A stretch of 64,000 nucleotides of DNA, taken from the NCBI GenBank assembly GCA_041753075.1, contig JBGSVE010000115.1:1-64000 (forward strand), in the 5' to 3' direction. Below, piece after piece: positions 53,290-62,285 of the stretch. The notes below the pieces were generated by a model. It was not told the origin of the DNA. It saw only the letters and a program-made list of their open reading frames with translations, and did not search any database. Origin of the DNA: UBA6163 sp041753075 (GTDB taxonomy: Bacteria; Planctomycetota; Planctomycetia; Pirellulales; Pirellulaceae). The stretch's first letter is position 1. The number at the start of each line of letters is the position of its first letter. The position numbers and the translations under genes are program-made.

Positions 53290-54207
53290 ATGAATGTAAA
53301 TAAGCTGTTCGTTTCCCTTATCTATTTTGCGGCGGTTATGGGCTTGTTCCCGCTCAACCATTTGCTCGCTGACTTCGTCACCTTTGGGCAGGGGTTCGGT
53401 TCAAAATGGGGGAACCGCATCCACGGGAATCCCAGCGATGTCATCACGTGGTCGTTCATGGACGACGGCACCAACCTCAGTTCATCTCATTTGCTCATCA
53501 ATGAAGTGGCCGGTGGAACCTCTGCGGGAAGCGACATTGGCAGCCTGCGCACCTCCTTTGATCTCATCTACGGCGGAGGCAGTTTCAATCAATCAATTCA
53601 AATCGCGTTTGACACTTGGACGATGGCGTCGCCGGGACGAATTCAATTTGCTCAGGTGGCGGACAATGGCGCCGTTGGCGGCGACCCCGGCAACCCGTTG
53701 TCGTCGGCCATTGACATTCGCATTGGTGCGTTTCATTCGGTAACGAATTCGGGGTTCTCATTTGTCGGTGCAGTCGGTTACGGACCGCCAGGCGATGACA
53801 TCAATTTTCCCGACTCAATTGCGGGAGACATTGTGATCAACCTTGATTCGAGCTTCTTCTTAGCACCTGGTGTCGAGGACGATCCGTTTCCAGCCGGTCC
53901 TTATCAGAATGATCTCGAAGGGTTGATCTTGCATGAATTGGGACACGCGGCAATCGGCTTGGGTCACTCAACCGATGGTCCGAATTTTCCAGGTCTCGGC
54001 GACGTCATGTATGTGGATAATTTTCCCGATTGTTGCAACTTCATCAATCGGGAATTATCCGCCCAGGACATCGCCGGGGCGCGAAGCGTCTACGGTTTCA
54101 CCGCCGTACCAGAGCCCAACGCTTTGCTCGTGTTTGCCATCGCGGTCTCGCTGGTTTCTAGCCGACGAATTGTTTTACTGTGCAATCAAAAATTAGCAGT
54201 CCAATAG
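53290..54207 (+). CDS. secreted matrixin-like zinc metalloprotease with PEP-CTERM anchor
   Basis: A 305-residue exported protease. A signal peptide (KLFVSLIYFAAVMGLFPLNH) is followed by a metzincin catalytic region: the zinc motif HELGHAAIGLGHS matches HExxHxxGxxH, with catalytic Glu, and VMYVDNFPD gives a Met-turn-like stretch. The C-terminus TAVPEPNALLVFAIAVSLVS followed by SRRIVLL is a PEP-CTERM sorting signal (VPEP, helix, Arg pair) recognised by exosortase; no exosortase gene is in this window. AGGAG seven bases before ATG 53290 decides this start. Proteolysis targets are unknown. Confidence 0.87.
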   Translation: MNVNKLFVSLIYFAAVMGLFPLNHLLADFVTFGQGFGSKWGNRIHGNPSDVITWSFMDDGTNLSSSHLLINEVAGGTSAGSDIGSLRTSFDLIYGGGSFNQSIQIAFDTWTMASPGRIQFAQVADNGAVGGDPGNPLSSAIDIRIGAFHSVTNSGFSFVGAVGYGPPGDDINFPDSIAGDIVINLDSSFFLAPGVEDDPFPAGPYQNDLEGLILHELGHAAIGLGHSTDGPNFPGLGDVMYVDNFPDCCNFINRELSAQDIAGARSVYGFTAVPEPNALLVFAIAVSLVSSRRIVLLCNQKLAVQ

Positions 54208-54222
54208 CGGTTGGGTCTACCG

Positions 54223-55311
54223 TTAAACCATTGGCCGTAACTCAACGCGGAAAAATTTCGTTTCGCCGGGGTCGAGCGCGACGACTCGGCCGGCGCGTTC
54301 TTCGGTCGACCTCGCGTTGGGTAGGTTGGTTGCCGGCTCAATCCCGACCACGTAGCCATCGCTAATCGCGCCGGTGTTTTTCCACAAAATAAAATGCGGC
54401 AACGTGCTGGTGTCAAACCGAATCTCGAATGCCGAGACGGAATTCGCACCGTGCAACGTCACGCCGGCCCAGCCCGATTTGTCGTATGCCGGTGTTGTGA
54501 AGTAAACGCGTTCGCGATAACCGGCCTCGGGTTCACCAATGATGTTCCACGTATCCAATTCGGATGCGGACAAATCATCTTTGGGGGTCAGCGACAACAA
54601 GTCCGCTTCGATCGACGCACCGGCGGCGAGAATCGGTGTGCCAACGTTGATGTGATACAGCAACTGCATCGTCGTCGGCACCGCCAACTCGTTGGTCACT
54701 TCATCGGTGATCGCGATTGTCGTTGAGCCGGCGCGAAAGACGTTGTGGCTGGTCAAACGTAATCGATTGAAAAACAGTTTCGTCTCCAGCACGTCGCCAA
54801 TCACCTCGACAATCCCCGCCGGCGAGTCGACAACGACGCGCAAGTCTCGCGCCGGAAGGTTGGCGATGCGTCCATGCAGCGGATAACGCAGCGTCCCCGA
54901 CTCATCTTTATCGGGTGCGCCGTTGCTGACCAAACCACAGCGAACGAGCAACTCATCAAACCCTTCGAGCCAACCCAGCCCGGCGGGATCCATCACCGGA
55001 ACCAGCGACGGATGGACCGGACCATCGACGGGCGACGTCCAACCGAATTCAGTCAACTCGTTTGATTGCCCGCGCACCCAAACTTTCCAAATCCCCATCC
55101 CGCGACCCGGCAACAACATCGTCACCGCCGCGCCGGTATCGACGACGACAACTTCAACGCCGGTCGATTTGCCACCCACCAGCACGCCGTGCTGGACAGT
55201 CACGGTGCCGAGATCCGTTTCGTATTGACCGGCAATCGGCGATGAATCGATCCAATCGACCCACAGCGGTGAACCATCAAGTGGGCGAACGAAAGGCAAT
55301 GTCGATGCCAT
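54223..55311 (-). CDS. DUF4432 / aldose-epimerase-like protein
   Basis: A protein of about 362 residues with the beta-sandwich look of galactose mutarotase relatives and DUF4432. Recognisable blocks are GVEVVVVDTGAAVTMLLPGR, GWTSPVDGPVHPSL and GFDELLVRCGLVSNGAPD, then YPLHGRIANLPARDLRV with a likely active-site His, EVTNELAVPTTMQLLYHINVG and GYRERVYF. Members are thought to be sugar-processing epimerases. ATG 55311 was chosen; the frame continues upstream to an ATG at 55350 and further. It is divergent from the cupin gene, and together with the three following genes forms a putative sugar-catabolism module. Confidence 0.75.
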   Translation of the reverse strand: MASTLPFVRPLDGSPLWVDWIDSSPIAGQYETDLGTVTVQHGVLVGGKSTGVEVVVVDTGAAVTMLLPGRGMGIWKVWVRGQSNELTEFGWTSPVDGPVHPSLVPVMDPAGLGWLEGFDELLVRCGLVSNGAPDKDESGTLRYPLHGRIANLPARDLRVVVDSPAGIVEVIGDVLETKLFFNRLRLTSHNVFRAGSTTIAITDEVTNELAVPTTMQLLYHINVGTPILAAGASIEADLLSLTPKDDLSASELDTWNIIGEPEAGYRERVYFTTPAYDKSGWAGVTLHGANSVSAFEIRFDTSTLPHFILWKNTGAISDGYVVGIEPATNLPNARSTEERAGRVVALDPGETKFFRVELRPMV

Positions 55312-55424
55312 GGTGGAACCTTCGAGGGCGTTGAATCCGGCCAGAGCCATTCTTGTAACCCTTGGCGGGAACCAATAAAACATCCCTTCGAAAAGTTTTG
55401 ATTGACCTACCTCGGAGTTTACTG

Positions 55425-56675
55425 ATGACCAGCGTGCGGTTAGACGAAGGCCTGCTGAAAGGCGACAGCGTATCGGCAATTTTGGATTCGGCCCTGGATG
55501 CCGGCGGCGGACTGCTGCGATTGACGCCGACGTGGGTTCCGCGGTCGTTTTTGCATCCGGGGCGACGAATCAAGCTTCACCCGGGTGATTATTACCGCTT
55601 TGGAGCTGATCGCGGTGGCATCGACGAGCGTTGGTTCGGCAGCACGACCGAAGCGGCCAACGAGGGCCGCGTCTGGCACGAAGGGCTGAGCTTTTGTTTG
55701 TTCGAGGGCAAGAAGTTTCTGCTTCGTGACGCCGTCGCCGAACGCGGCAACGACTTGGTCGGAGCCAGCATCTTCGCCAAATACAAACGCTGGCCGGTCT
55801 ATTCCAAGTTTTTTGACAACATGGGCCCGATTCCCCATCACATGCACCAAAGCTTTGAAGATGCCGCGCTGGTCGGCCAAGAAGGCAAGCCTGAAAGCTA
55901 TTACTTCCCGCCTCAACTCAACAACGTCGACAACAACTTCTCGTACACGTTCATGGGACTCGAACCCGGTACCCAGCCCGAGGATGTTCGCCGCTGTTTG
56001 GAAAATTGGAACGAAGGTGACAACGGCATTTTAGATCTGAGTCGTGCATATCGTTTGAAGCGCGGCACCGGTTGGTTGATTCCGCCCGGCGTGTTGCACG
56101 CGCCCGGATCGCTTTGCACCTACGAACCTCAGTGGGGCAGCGACGTATTCGGCATGTATCAATCGATTGTCGAAGGCCGCTACGTGCCGTGGTCGTTGTT
56201 GGTCAAAGACATGCCCGCGGAAAAACATCAAGACCTCGATTTCATTGTCGGCCAACTCGACTGGGGCAAGAACGTCGATACGCATTTCAAGCAATCGAAC
56301 TACCTGGAACCGATTCGCGACGAAGCCAAGTGCGGCGATGGTTATGAGGATCTGTGGATTGTCTACGGCACCGTCGATGGCGAGCAACTATTCAGCTCGA
56401 AAGAGTTGACGATCCAACCGGGCAAAAAGTGTATGCTCAAAGACCCAGGGGCCAGCTCGTGGATCACCGTCCAGGGCCGTGGCCGCATCGGTTCGCTCGA
56501 TCTGCAAACGCCGGTGATGATCCGCTTTGGCCAAAACACAACCGACGAAGTTTTTATTAGCCACAAGGCCGCGGCGGCGGGTGTCGAGATTGAAAACACC
56601 GGCACCGAACCGCTTGTCGGACTACGCTACTTCGGTCCTGGTGTTCACAGCAATTTGCCCAAGGCCGGTAGCTAG
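55425..56675 (+). CDS. cupin-type sugar isomerase-like protein
   Basis: A 416-residue protein resembling the mannose-6-phosphate isomerase/cupin superfamily. GPIPHHMHQSFEDAALVGQE provides an H-x-H metal-binding pair, GTGWLIPPGVLHAPGSLCTY a second cupin motif with His, and SSKELTIQPGKKCMLKDPGA then GRGRIGSLDLQTP the usual C-terminal cupin stretch. Substrate is unknown; a sugar or sugar acid isomerase is plausible. GGAG lies nine bases before ATG 55425, deciding this start over an upstream in-frame ATG at 55362. It is the first gene of the plus-strand module and is followed by a hairpin repeat. Confidence 0.75.
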   Translation: MTSVRLDEGLLKGDSVSAILDSALDAGGGLLRLTPTWVPRSFLHPGRRIKLHPGDYYRFGADRGGIDERWFGSTTEAANEGRVWHEGLSFCLFEGKKFLLRDAVAERGNDLVGASIFAKYKRWPVYSKFFDNMGPIPHHMHQSFEDAALVGQEGKPESYYFPPQLNNVDNNFSYTFMGLEPGTQPEDVRRCLENWNEGDNGILDLSRAYRLKRGTGWLIPPGVLHAPGSLCTYEPQWGSDVFGMYQSIVEGRYVPWSLLVKDMPAEKHQDLDFIVGQLDWGKNVDTHFKQSNYLEPIRDEAKCGDGYEDLWIVYGTVDGEQLFSSKELTIQPGKKCMLKDPGASSWITVQGRGRIGSLDLQTPVMIRFGQNTTDEVFISHKAAAAGVEIENTGTEPLVGLRYFGPGVHSNLPKAGS

Positions 56676-56685
56676 GCTCTGATTG

Positions 56686-56762
56686 AAAAGGGGTCTGACC
56701 CTTTGGCAAACAATTAAATTTACGGCCAAACGACGTGGTTTGGAGAGGGTCAGACCCCTTTT
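56686..56762. repeat. GGTCTGACC inverted repeat
   Basis: AAAAGGGGTCTGACCCT (56686-56702) and AGGGTCAGACCCCTTTT (56746-56762) are perfect 17-base inverted arms 43 bases apart. Within each arm GGGTCTGACCC is itself palindromic. It lies between the cupin and the TIM-barrel gene. It may serve as a terminator or attenuator, since the second arm ends in TTTT, or be a mobile REP-like element. Confidence 0.85.
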
Positions 56763-56803
56763 CAAACAAAGCCCAACCCACTTACCTTCTTTGGAACCTA
56801 ACG

Positions 56804-57883
56804 ATGTCGTCCACGAATGTTTCCACCGCGAAACACCCCAATACGTTCCCCAAACTTCACAACGCGGCCTGGCCCGGTGTTGTTGGCAAAGGCGGTACGG
56901 ACAACGATCCGCCAATCGAACTCGACACGATGCTCGACTTGACCGCCGCAGCCGAAGTCGATGGTCGCAAGTTTGATGGCGTTGACTTGTTCTTGTTTGA
57001 CCCCCATGTGTCAATCGACGCGACCGATAAACAGCTTGAAGAGTTGGCGGCGCGAGTCAAGGCGCGTGGGCTGGTGGTTGGTTCCGTCGTTGCCCCAGTT
57101 TGGCCACCAACGGGCGGTGGTGCGGCCGCTGGTTCACCGGAACAAGCCGAGGCGTTCTTGACCCAAGTCCGCAAAGGCTGCCAAATCGCTAGGACGCTTC
57201 GTCAATTAGGCGTTCGGCCCAATGGTATCGTGCGGATCGACAGCGCCACGTCGGTCAGTGAATGGATTGCGGCACCCGATGCGAATCAATCGCGCATCGC
57301 GGACACCTTCAAAGCCGCCTGTGACATCGCCGAGGAATACGACGAGCGATTGGCTGCCGAGGGCGAGATTTGTTGGGGCGGCATGCACTCGTGGCGACGC
57401 ATGGTTGATCTGCTTAACCGAGTCGGCCACCCCGAGCGTCTTGGATTTCAAGCCGACATGGCGCACACGCTGTTGTACCTATTGGGTTACAACGCACCGG
57501 AGGACGCGATTGTGCCCGCCGATTTCGATTGGTCCGATGTCGCGAAAAAGAACGACGCGCTGAAGCAGTTGACGCACGAGTTGCGGCCCTGGACGATCGA
57601 TTTTCACGTTGCCCAGAACGATGCCACGGTTCACGGCACCGGCAGCCACGACAAGACCGGGCGGCATTGCTTACCGAATGACCCCAATGGCAAACTTAGT
57701 ATTGCCCATGACGCTGGCTTTTGGTTGCGCGATGAGCATGGTGATGTGCTGCGCAATTGTCGTCACATTTGCTGGGACGGTTGTATGTTCCCAAATTCGG
57801 TCATGCACAAACCCGAAACGTGGAACAGCATCCTGGCCGCCATGCTAAGCGTTCAAGACGCCCACGGATGGAATGAGAATTAG
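56804..57883 (+). CDS. xylose-isomerase-like TIM-barrel protein
   Basis: A 359-residue protein of the sugar-phosphate isomerase/epimerase (AP endonuclease 2-like) TIM-barrel superfamily. Metal-ligand candidates are EGEICWGGMHSWRRMVDLLN, FQADMAHTLLYLLGY, TIDFHVAQNDATVHGTG and HDAGFWLRDEHGD, in barrel order. The start FPKLHNAAWPGVVGKGG leads into a first strand near FDGVDLFLFDPHVS. ATG 56804 is the first methionine after the repeat element. Neighbouring cupin, dehydrogenase and DUF4432 genes suggest a role in isomerising an unusual sugar or polyol; the substrate is unknown. Confidence 0.78.
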   Translation: MSSTNVSTAKHPNTFPKLHNAAWPGVVGKGGTDNDPPIELDTMLDLTAAAEVDGRKFDGVDLFLFDPHVSIDATDKQLEELAARVKARGLVVGSVVAPVWPPTGGGAAAGSPEQAEAFLTQVRKGCQIARTLRQLGVRPNGIVRIDSATSVSEWIAAPDANQSRIADTFKAACDIAEEYDERLAAEGEICWGGMHSWRRMVDLLNRVGHPERLGFQADMAHTLLYLLGYNAPEDAIVPADFDWSDVAKKNDALKQLTHELRPWTIDFHVAQNDATVHGTGSHDKTGRHCLPNDPNGKLSIAHDAGFWLRDEHGDVLRNCRHICWDGCMFPNSVMHKPETWNSILAAMLSVQDAHGWNEN

Positions 57884-57896
57884 CGATTGAAACACT

Positions 57897-57948
57897 GTTC
57901 TACGACGCTCCGCCGCCGTTGCATTGCCACGGTGGAGCGCCGTAGACC
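57897..57948. repeat. inverted repeat, TTCTACGACGCTCCGCC type
   Basis: GTTCTACGACGCTCCGCCGC and GGTGGAGCGCCGTAGACC are imperfect inverted arms around a short centre, a second copy of the element at 14269-14326 with a few substitutions. It lies between the TIM-barrel and oxidoreductase genes of the sugar module. Confidence 0.8.
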
Positions 57949-58001
57949 ACATCGCGTTGTTTGGTAAAAACATAACCCCACCCTCGAAAGACTTATCAAT
58001 A

Positions 58002-59135
58002 ATGAAACCGCTAAACATCGGTATGATTGGCTACGGCTTCATGGGCAAGGCACATACGAATGCCTACGCCCAAGCCAATCATTTTTTCCCCTGCGAATAC
58101 CGCCCGGTACTCAAGGCACTGTGTGCTCGCAACGCCGAAAAGGCATCGGGGTTCGCGAAGAACTGGGGTTATGAATCGATCGAAACCGATTGGCGTGAAT
58201 TGCTCAAGCGTGATGACATCGACGCGGTCGATATTTGTACGCCCAACAATATCCATAAGGAAATCGCGATCGCGGCGGCCAAGGCGGGCAAGATGATATT
58301 ATGTGAAAAGCCGCTGGCGATGGATGTGGCCGAAGGCATTGAGATGTGCGAGGCGGTCGAAAGTGCCGGTGTCAAAAACATGGTCTGGTATAATTATCGG
58401 CGCGTCCCGGCGGTCACGCTTGCCAAGCAATTGATAGACGACGGACGCATGGGGAAAATCTTTCATTATCGCGCTAACTTTTTGCAAGACTGGACCATCA
58501 ACGCTGACGTGCCCCAGGGCGGTGCCGCAACTTGGCGATTGGATGCCGACGCGGCCGGTAGCGGTGTGACCGGCGACTTATTGGCCCACTGTATCGACAC
58601 TGCTATCTGGCTCAACGGCGGCATCAAGGACGTCTCGGCGGTCACCGAAACGTTCGTTAAAGAACGGACCCATGCCGAGACCGGAAAGAAAATGCCGGTC
58701 AAAATTGACGATGCCTGCTCGTTCTTTTGTCATTTTAAAAATGGCTCCCTTGGACTATTCGAATCGACGCGTTATGCGCGGGGGCATAAAGCGCTCTACA
58801 CATTAGAAATCAACGGCGAAAACGCATCGATTCGCTGGGACTTGCATGACCTGCACCGATTGCAATACTTCGATCATCGTGACGAGGGAATTGTCCGCGG
58901 ATGGCGCAGCGTCCACGTCAGCGACGGCGATCAACCTTATATGGGCAATTGGTGGGTGCCAGGATTGCAGATCGGCTACGAGCATACGTTCATTCACCAA
59001 GTTGCCGATTTCCTGAAATCCTTGGAGACGGGCGAGCCGGCGCGGCCGAACTTCCGCGATGCCTTGGAAACCCAACGTGTTTGTGATGCGGTTTTGGCCA
59101 GCGCGGCAACCAGGTCGTGGAAAGATGTTTCGTAG
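58002..59135 (+). CDS. Gfo/Idh/MocA oxidoreductase, cytosolic
   Basis: A 377-residue NAD(P)-dependent oxidoreductase. MKPLNIGMIGYGFMGKAHTN is the Rossmann motif, MILCEKPLAMDVAEGIEMCE the EKP signature and GDLLAHCIDTAIWLNGGIKD the catalytic His/Asp region. There is no signal peptide, unlike the two exported relatives in this window, so it acts in the cytosol. ATG 58002 is preferred over an in-frame ATG at 57924 that lies inside the repeat element. It probably oxidises a sugar, inositol or sugar acid together with the upstream isomerase-like genes. It ends 19 bases before argC. Confidence 0.92.
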   Translation: MKPLNIGMIGYGFMGKAHTNAYAQANHFFPCEYRPVLKALCARNAEKASGFAKNWGYESIETDWRELLKRDDIDAVDICTPNNIHKEIAIAAAKAGKMILCEKPLAMDVAEGIEMCEAVESAGVKNMVWYNYRRVPAVTLAKQLIDDGRMGKIFHYRANFLQDWTINADVPQGGAATWRLDADAAGSGVTGDLLAHCIDTAIWLNGGIKDVSAVTETFVKERTHAETGKKMPVKIDDACSFFCHFKNGSLGLFESTRYARGHKALYTLEINGENASIRWDLHDLHRLQYFDHRDEGIVRGWRSVHVSDGDQPYMGNWWVPGLQIGYEHTFIHQVADFLKSLETGEPARPNFRDALETQRVCDAVLASAATRSWKDVS

Positions 59136-59154
59136 ATCAAGTAAGGGGTGTTAA

Positions 59155-60165
59155 GTGAAGATTCGTGTCGGAATCATTGGTGCGACTGGTTACACAGCGA
59201 TCGAAACATTCAAGCTGCTATTGCGCCATCCCGAAGCCGAAGTCACGTTGGCGACAAGTCGCAGCGAAGCGGGCCAGCCGATTGCCCAAGTCCATCCCTT
59301 CTTGACCGGCTTGTCATCGATCCAGATGACGAACTACAGCGCCGGCGAAGTCGCCAAGAATTGTGATGTTGCGATGTGTTGCTTGCCCCACGGAGCCTCC
59401 GCAGAAACGGTTCGCGAGTTGGTCAGTGCGGGCGTTCGCGTGATCGATTTCAGCGCTGACTTTCGCCTTTCCGACGCGGCGATCTATACACACCACTACG
59501 GTGTCGAGCATCCGTGGCCCGAGCGGGTTGGTCACACCGTTTATGGATTGCCCGAGTGGTTCGAAAGCGATATTGCCGATGCCGACTTGGTTGCCAATCC
59601 GGGCTGTTATCCGCAGTCGGCGATTTTGCCGTTGGGACCGTTGATAAAGGCCAATGCGATTGTGCCAAGTGACATTATCATTGATTCTAAGAGCGGAGTC
59701 AGCGGTGCCGGGCGATCACCGAAACTCCATTCTCTGTATTGTGAAGCGAACGAATCGATTTCGGCGTACGCGGTCGGCAACCATCGCCACCAACCCGAAA
59801 TCGTAGACTTGTTGACACGGTTCACCGGGACGCAGCCGCAATTGATTTTCACACCTCATTTGACGCCGATGGATCGCGGCATTTTGTCGACGATTTATGT
59901 TCGGCCCAACGGCGTGTCGAGCGACCGCGTGATGGAGATTTGGCAGGATTTCTACCGCGATTCGGCGTTTGTGCATGTGGTCGAGGCGCTGCCGGCGACG
60001 AAGCAGGTCGCGGGCACGAATCACGTCCACATGACGGCCAGACCTGCCGGCGACCGGTTGGTGCTGGTGTGTGTGATCGATAACCTAATCAAAGGTGCCA
60101 GCGGTGCGGCGGTGCAAAACATGAATGTCATGTTTGGTCGCGATCAACGCCTGGGACTTTTGTAG
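59155..60165 (+). CDS. argC: N-acetyl-gamma-glutamyl-phosphate reductase
   Basis: Third step of arginine biosynthesis: NADPH-dependent reduction of N-acetylglutamyl phosphate to the semialdehyde. The Rossmann motif is RVGIIGATGYTAIETFKLLL, the catalytic Cys lies in ADLVANPGCYPQSAIL, and GVSGAGRSPKLHSLYCEANE and NHRHQPEI complete the active site. At 336 residues it is a normal ArgC. It starts at GTG 59155 with AAGGGG about 10 bases upstream. A cluster of CPBP, RlmM-like, HD and queC genes follows at short spacing. Confidence 0.95.
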   Translation: MKIRVGIIGATGYTAIETFKLLLRHPEAEVTLATSRSEAGQPIAQVHPFLTGLSSIQMTNYSAGEVAKNCDVAMCCLPHGASAETVRELVSAGVRVIDFSADFRLSDAAIYTHHYGVEHPWPERVGHTVYGLPEWFESDIADADLVANPGCYPQSAILPLGPLIKANAIVPSDIIIDSKSGVSGAGRSPKLHSLYCEANESISAYAVGNHRHQPEIVDLLTRFTGTQPQLIFTPHLTPMDRGILSTIYVRPNGVSSDRVMEIWQDFYRDSAFVHVVEALPATKQVAGTNHVHMTARPAGDRLVLVCVIDNLIKGASGAAVQNMNVMFGRDQRLGLL

Positions 60166-60176
60166 GCACGTTCAAC

Positions 60177-61142
60177 ATGGAATCGAATTTCGGCGACGAG
60201 GAAATTGAAGCCGATACTGCGGTTGAACCGTCGATTGATTTGGCTGCCAGCGAGTTGCCCCCAAACGCCCGCCCGCCGCGTCCGCAGGTCTGGCCGATCT
60301 CGATTGTGCTGACCGCCAGTTTGGTTGCCTACTTGGTCGCCAGCGTGTTCGCCGTGGTGCTTGCTTCGTTTGTGGTGCATCGCAGCATCGACCCTGTGCA
60401 TTACCGTAGTACGAAGGCGATCGCCGAGTTAACTCAATCACGAATTGGGTTTCCCTTGATGGTGATTGTGCCGCAGGTCGCGATGGTGATACCAGCGATT
60501 GTCGCGTCGTCGGTCTCGCCACTGGGAATTCGCGGACGGTTGCGGTTGGTCAAAGGTCGTTGGCCAATTTGGGTCTGGTGTTTGGCGGCGCTGGCAACGC
60601 CATTGATTGGCTTAATCTCCTCGATCATGGTTGGTCTGTTCATGGAAGACAGTCCGTCGCTAGTTGAGATGACAAAGGTCTTTCGTGGATTGTCGGACGA
60701 TGGTTTTTTGATCCCGTTGGCGTTTTTGATTGGTGCCACACCGGGATTATGCGAGGAGCTGTTGTTTCGCGGTTACATGCAATCGCGGCTGACCATGCGT
60801 TGGGGCGGCGTGATTGGGATTCTTGCAACGTCGTTGTTGTTTGCGGTATTCCACATGGACATTGTTCATTCAACGGCGGTTTTTGCGCTGGGCGTTTGGC
60901 TGGGTTGGATTGCCTGGCAAAGCGACTCGCTGTACCCCGCGATGCTGGCCCACTTTTTCAATAATTCGCTGAGCGTTGTCGCCGTGGCGATTGGACCCGA
61001 GCCGGGCAATGACGAACCGAGCCTTGTGAATGGTCTGATCATGCTCGCAATTCTGGCGATTGGGACGTCATCATTGGCGGGAACGGTGGTCGCGGCATTG
61101 CGGTTTCGTGACAGTGCGGCCATTATGCCGCAATCTGTTTGA
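60177..61142 (+). CDS. CPBP-family membrane protease-like protein
   Basis: A 321-residue integral membrane protein. A polar, Pro-rich N-terminus of about 40 residues precedes eight hydrophobic helices. The CAAX-protease-like (CPBP/ABI) motifs are present: GLCEELLFRGYM (EExxxR), LLFAVFHMDIVHS (FxxxH) and LAHFFNNSLS (HxxxN). Family members are glutamyl-type intramembrane proteases with few known targets. It begins 11 bases after argC and ends 18 bases before the next gene, so co-transcription is likely. No function is inferable beyond membrane proteolysis. Confidence 0.9.
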   Translation: MESNFGDEEIEADTAVEPSIDLAASELPPNARPPRPQVWPISIVLTASLVAYLVASVFAVVLASFVVHRSIDPVHYRSTKAIAELTQSRIGFPLMVIVPQVAMVIPAIVASSVSPLGIRGRLRLVKGRWPIWVWCLAALATPLIGLISSIMVGLFMEDSPSLVEMTKVFRGLSDDGFLIPLAFLIGATPGLCEELLFRGYMQSRLTMRWGGVIGILATSLLFAVFHMDIVHSTAVFALGVWLGWIAWQSDSLYPAMLAHFFNNSLSVVAVAIGPEPGNDEPSLVNGLIMLAILAIGTSSLAGTVVAALRFRDSAAIMPQSV

Positions 61143-61160
61143 GCAATTTGAAAGGAACCC

Positions 61161-62258
61161 ATGTCCGACGCTTCGTTCGCAATGATCTGCTGCCAAAACG
61201 GAGCCCAGGCTGCGGTCTTGGCGGAAGTCGAACGCGAAGGCTGGCATCGCGCGTACTCGCGCCCGGGTTTTGTGACGCTGAAAAACGAAGCGAGAACTGA
61301 CCGATTGCCTCGCGGTGTATTTGCTCGAACGGCGTCGTGGTCAATCGGCAAAGCGTCGGGCACCGAGTCGACGGCGCTGATCGAGCAATTGGTGGAGGTG
61401 ATTGCGGCAAGCAAGTTGCCAATCAAGCTGCCGTTTGATCGCTTGCATGTTTGGCCGCGTGACCGCGTTCCGATTGGCAAGTTTGGGTTTGAGCCCGGCC
61501 TCGACGAAGTAACCAGCGCGATTGCGTCCGAGATTGCCAAGGCGTTGCCGACGTCGGCTCTTAAGTCGCGCAGCGCTAACGAACTGGCTCAAGCGGGCGA
61601 AAATGTGCTTGATGTTGTTTTGGTCGATCCAGCGCATTGGTGGATTGGATGGCATGAAGTACCCAAAGCTGCGGCGCGTCCGTCGGCGGGAAACCTATTG
61701 CCGCTAACTTGGCCCGGCGGCGTCCAACCGATCGCGCCGACGGTGCCAGTGATTTCGCGCGCCTATTACAAAGCCGCCGAAGCGATCGCCTGGAGCGGAT
61801 TCGCAATTGCACCGGGCGACTTGGCTGTCGAAATTGGCAGCGCCCCGGGCGGTGCGTGCGGCCGGTTGCTCGAACTCGGATTGCGAGTGATCGGTATCGA
61901 TCCAGGAGACATGGACGAATCAATTCTCAGGCAGCGAAAGTTCAAACACATTCGCGCCCGCGCCGGTGATATTCCCCGGCGCGAGTTTCGTGGCGCAAAG
62001 TGGTTGTTGGTCGACAGCACTGTGCGTCCGGACCAATCGTTGACCACGGTCGAAAACATTGTTGGCAATCGTCAAACGACTTTCGAAGGCATCTTGTTGA
62101 CGCTCAAGCTCGGCGGCTTCGAGCACGCCGATCGCATCAGCGGCTGGGTTGCGCGAGTCAAGTCATGGGGTGGTCATGACATTCGCATTCGCAATCTGGC
62201 TCGTGGTAAAGTCGAAGTTTGTATGGCGGCAAAGTTGAAGCCACAGCCACCCGCCTGA
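61161..62258 (+). CDS. RlmM-like 2'-O-ribose methyltransferase
   Basis: A 365-residue methyltransferase with the same length as E. coli RlmM, which methylates C2498 of 23S rRNA at the 2'-O. The N-terminal half (RAYSRPGFVTLKNEA, GWHEVP) fits its RFM/THUMP region. The C-terminal FtsJ-like domain shows the SAM motif LAVEIGSAPGGACGRLLELG and the K-D-K-E tetrad: SRAYYKAAEA, LLVDSTVRP, ILLTLKLGG and KVEVCMAAK. rRNA specificity is inferred from similarity. It could instead modify another RNA. GAAAGGAA precedes the ATG. Confidence 0.8.
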   Translation: MSDASFAMICCQNGAQAAVLAEVEREGWHRAYSRPGFVTLKNEARTDRLPRGVFARTASWSIGKASGTESTALIEQLVEVIAASKLPIKLPFDRLHVWPRDRVPIGKFGFEPGLDEVTSAIASEIAKALPTSALKSRSANELAQAGENVLDVVLVDPAHWWIGWHEVPKAAARPSAGNLLPLTWPGGVQPIAPTVPVISRAYYKAAEAIAWSGFAIAPGDLAVEIGSAPGGACGRLLELGLRVIGIDPGDMDESILRQRKFKHIRARAGDIPRREFRGAKWLLVDSTVRPDQSLTTVENIVGNRQTTFEGILLTLKLGGFEHADRISGWVARVKSWGGHDIRIRNLARGKVEVCMAAKLKPQPPA

Positions 62259-62285
62259 TCTTTCCCGTTTCAAGGACATTCATTC

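Noticed and set aside
53089..53361. Minus-strand frame of 90 codons before the metalloprotease gene
   Set aside because: It crosses the metalloprotease signal-peptide codons and has no ribosome-binding site or family; the Cys-rich look comes from the direct 12-base repeats.
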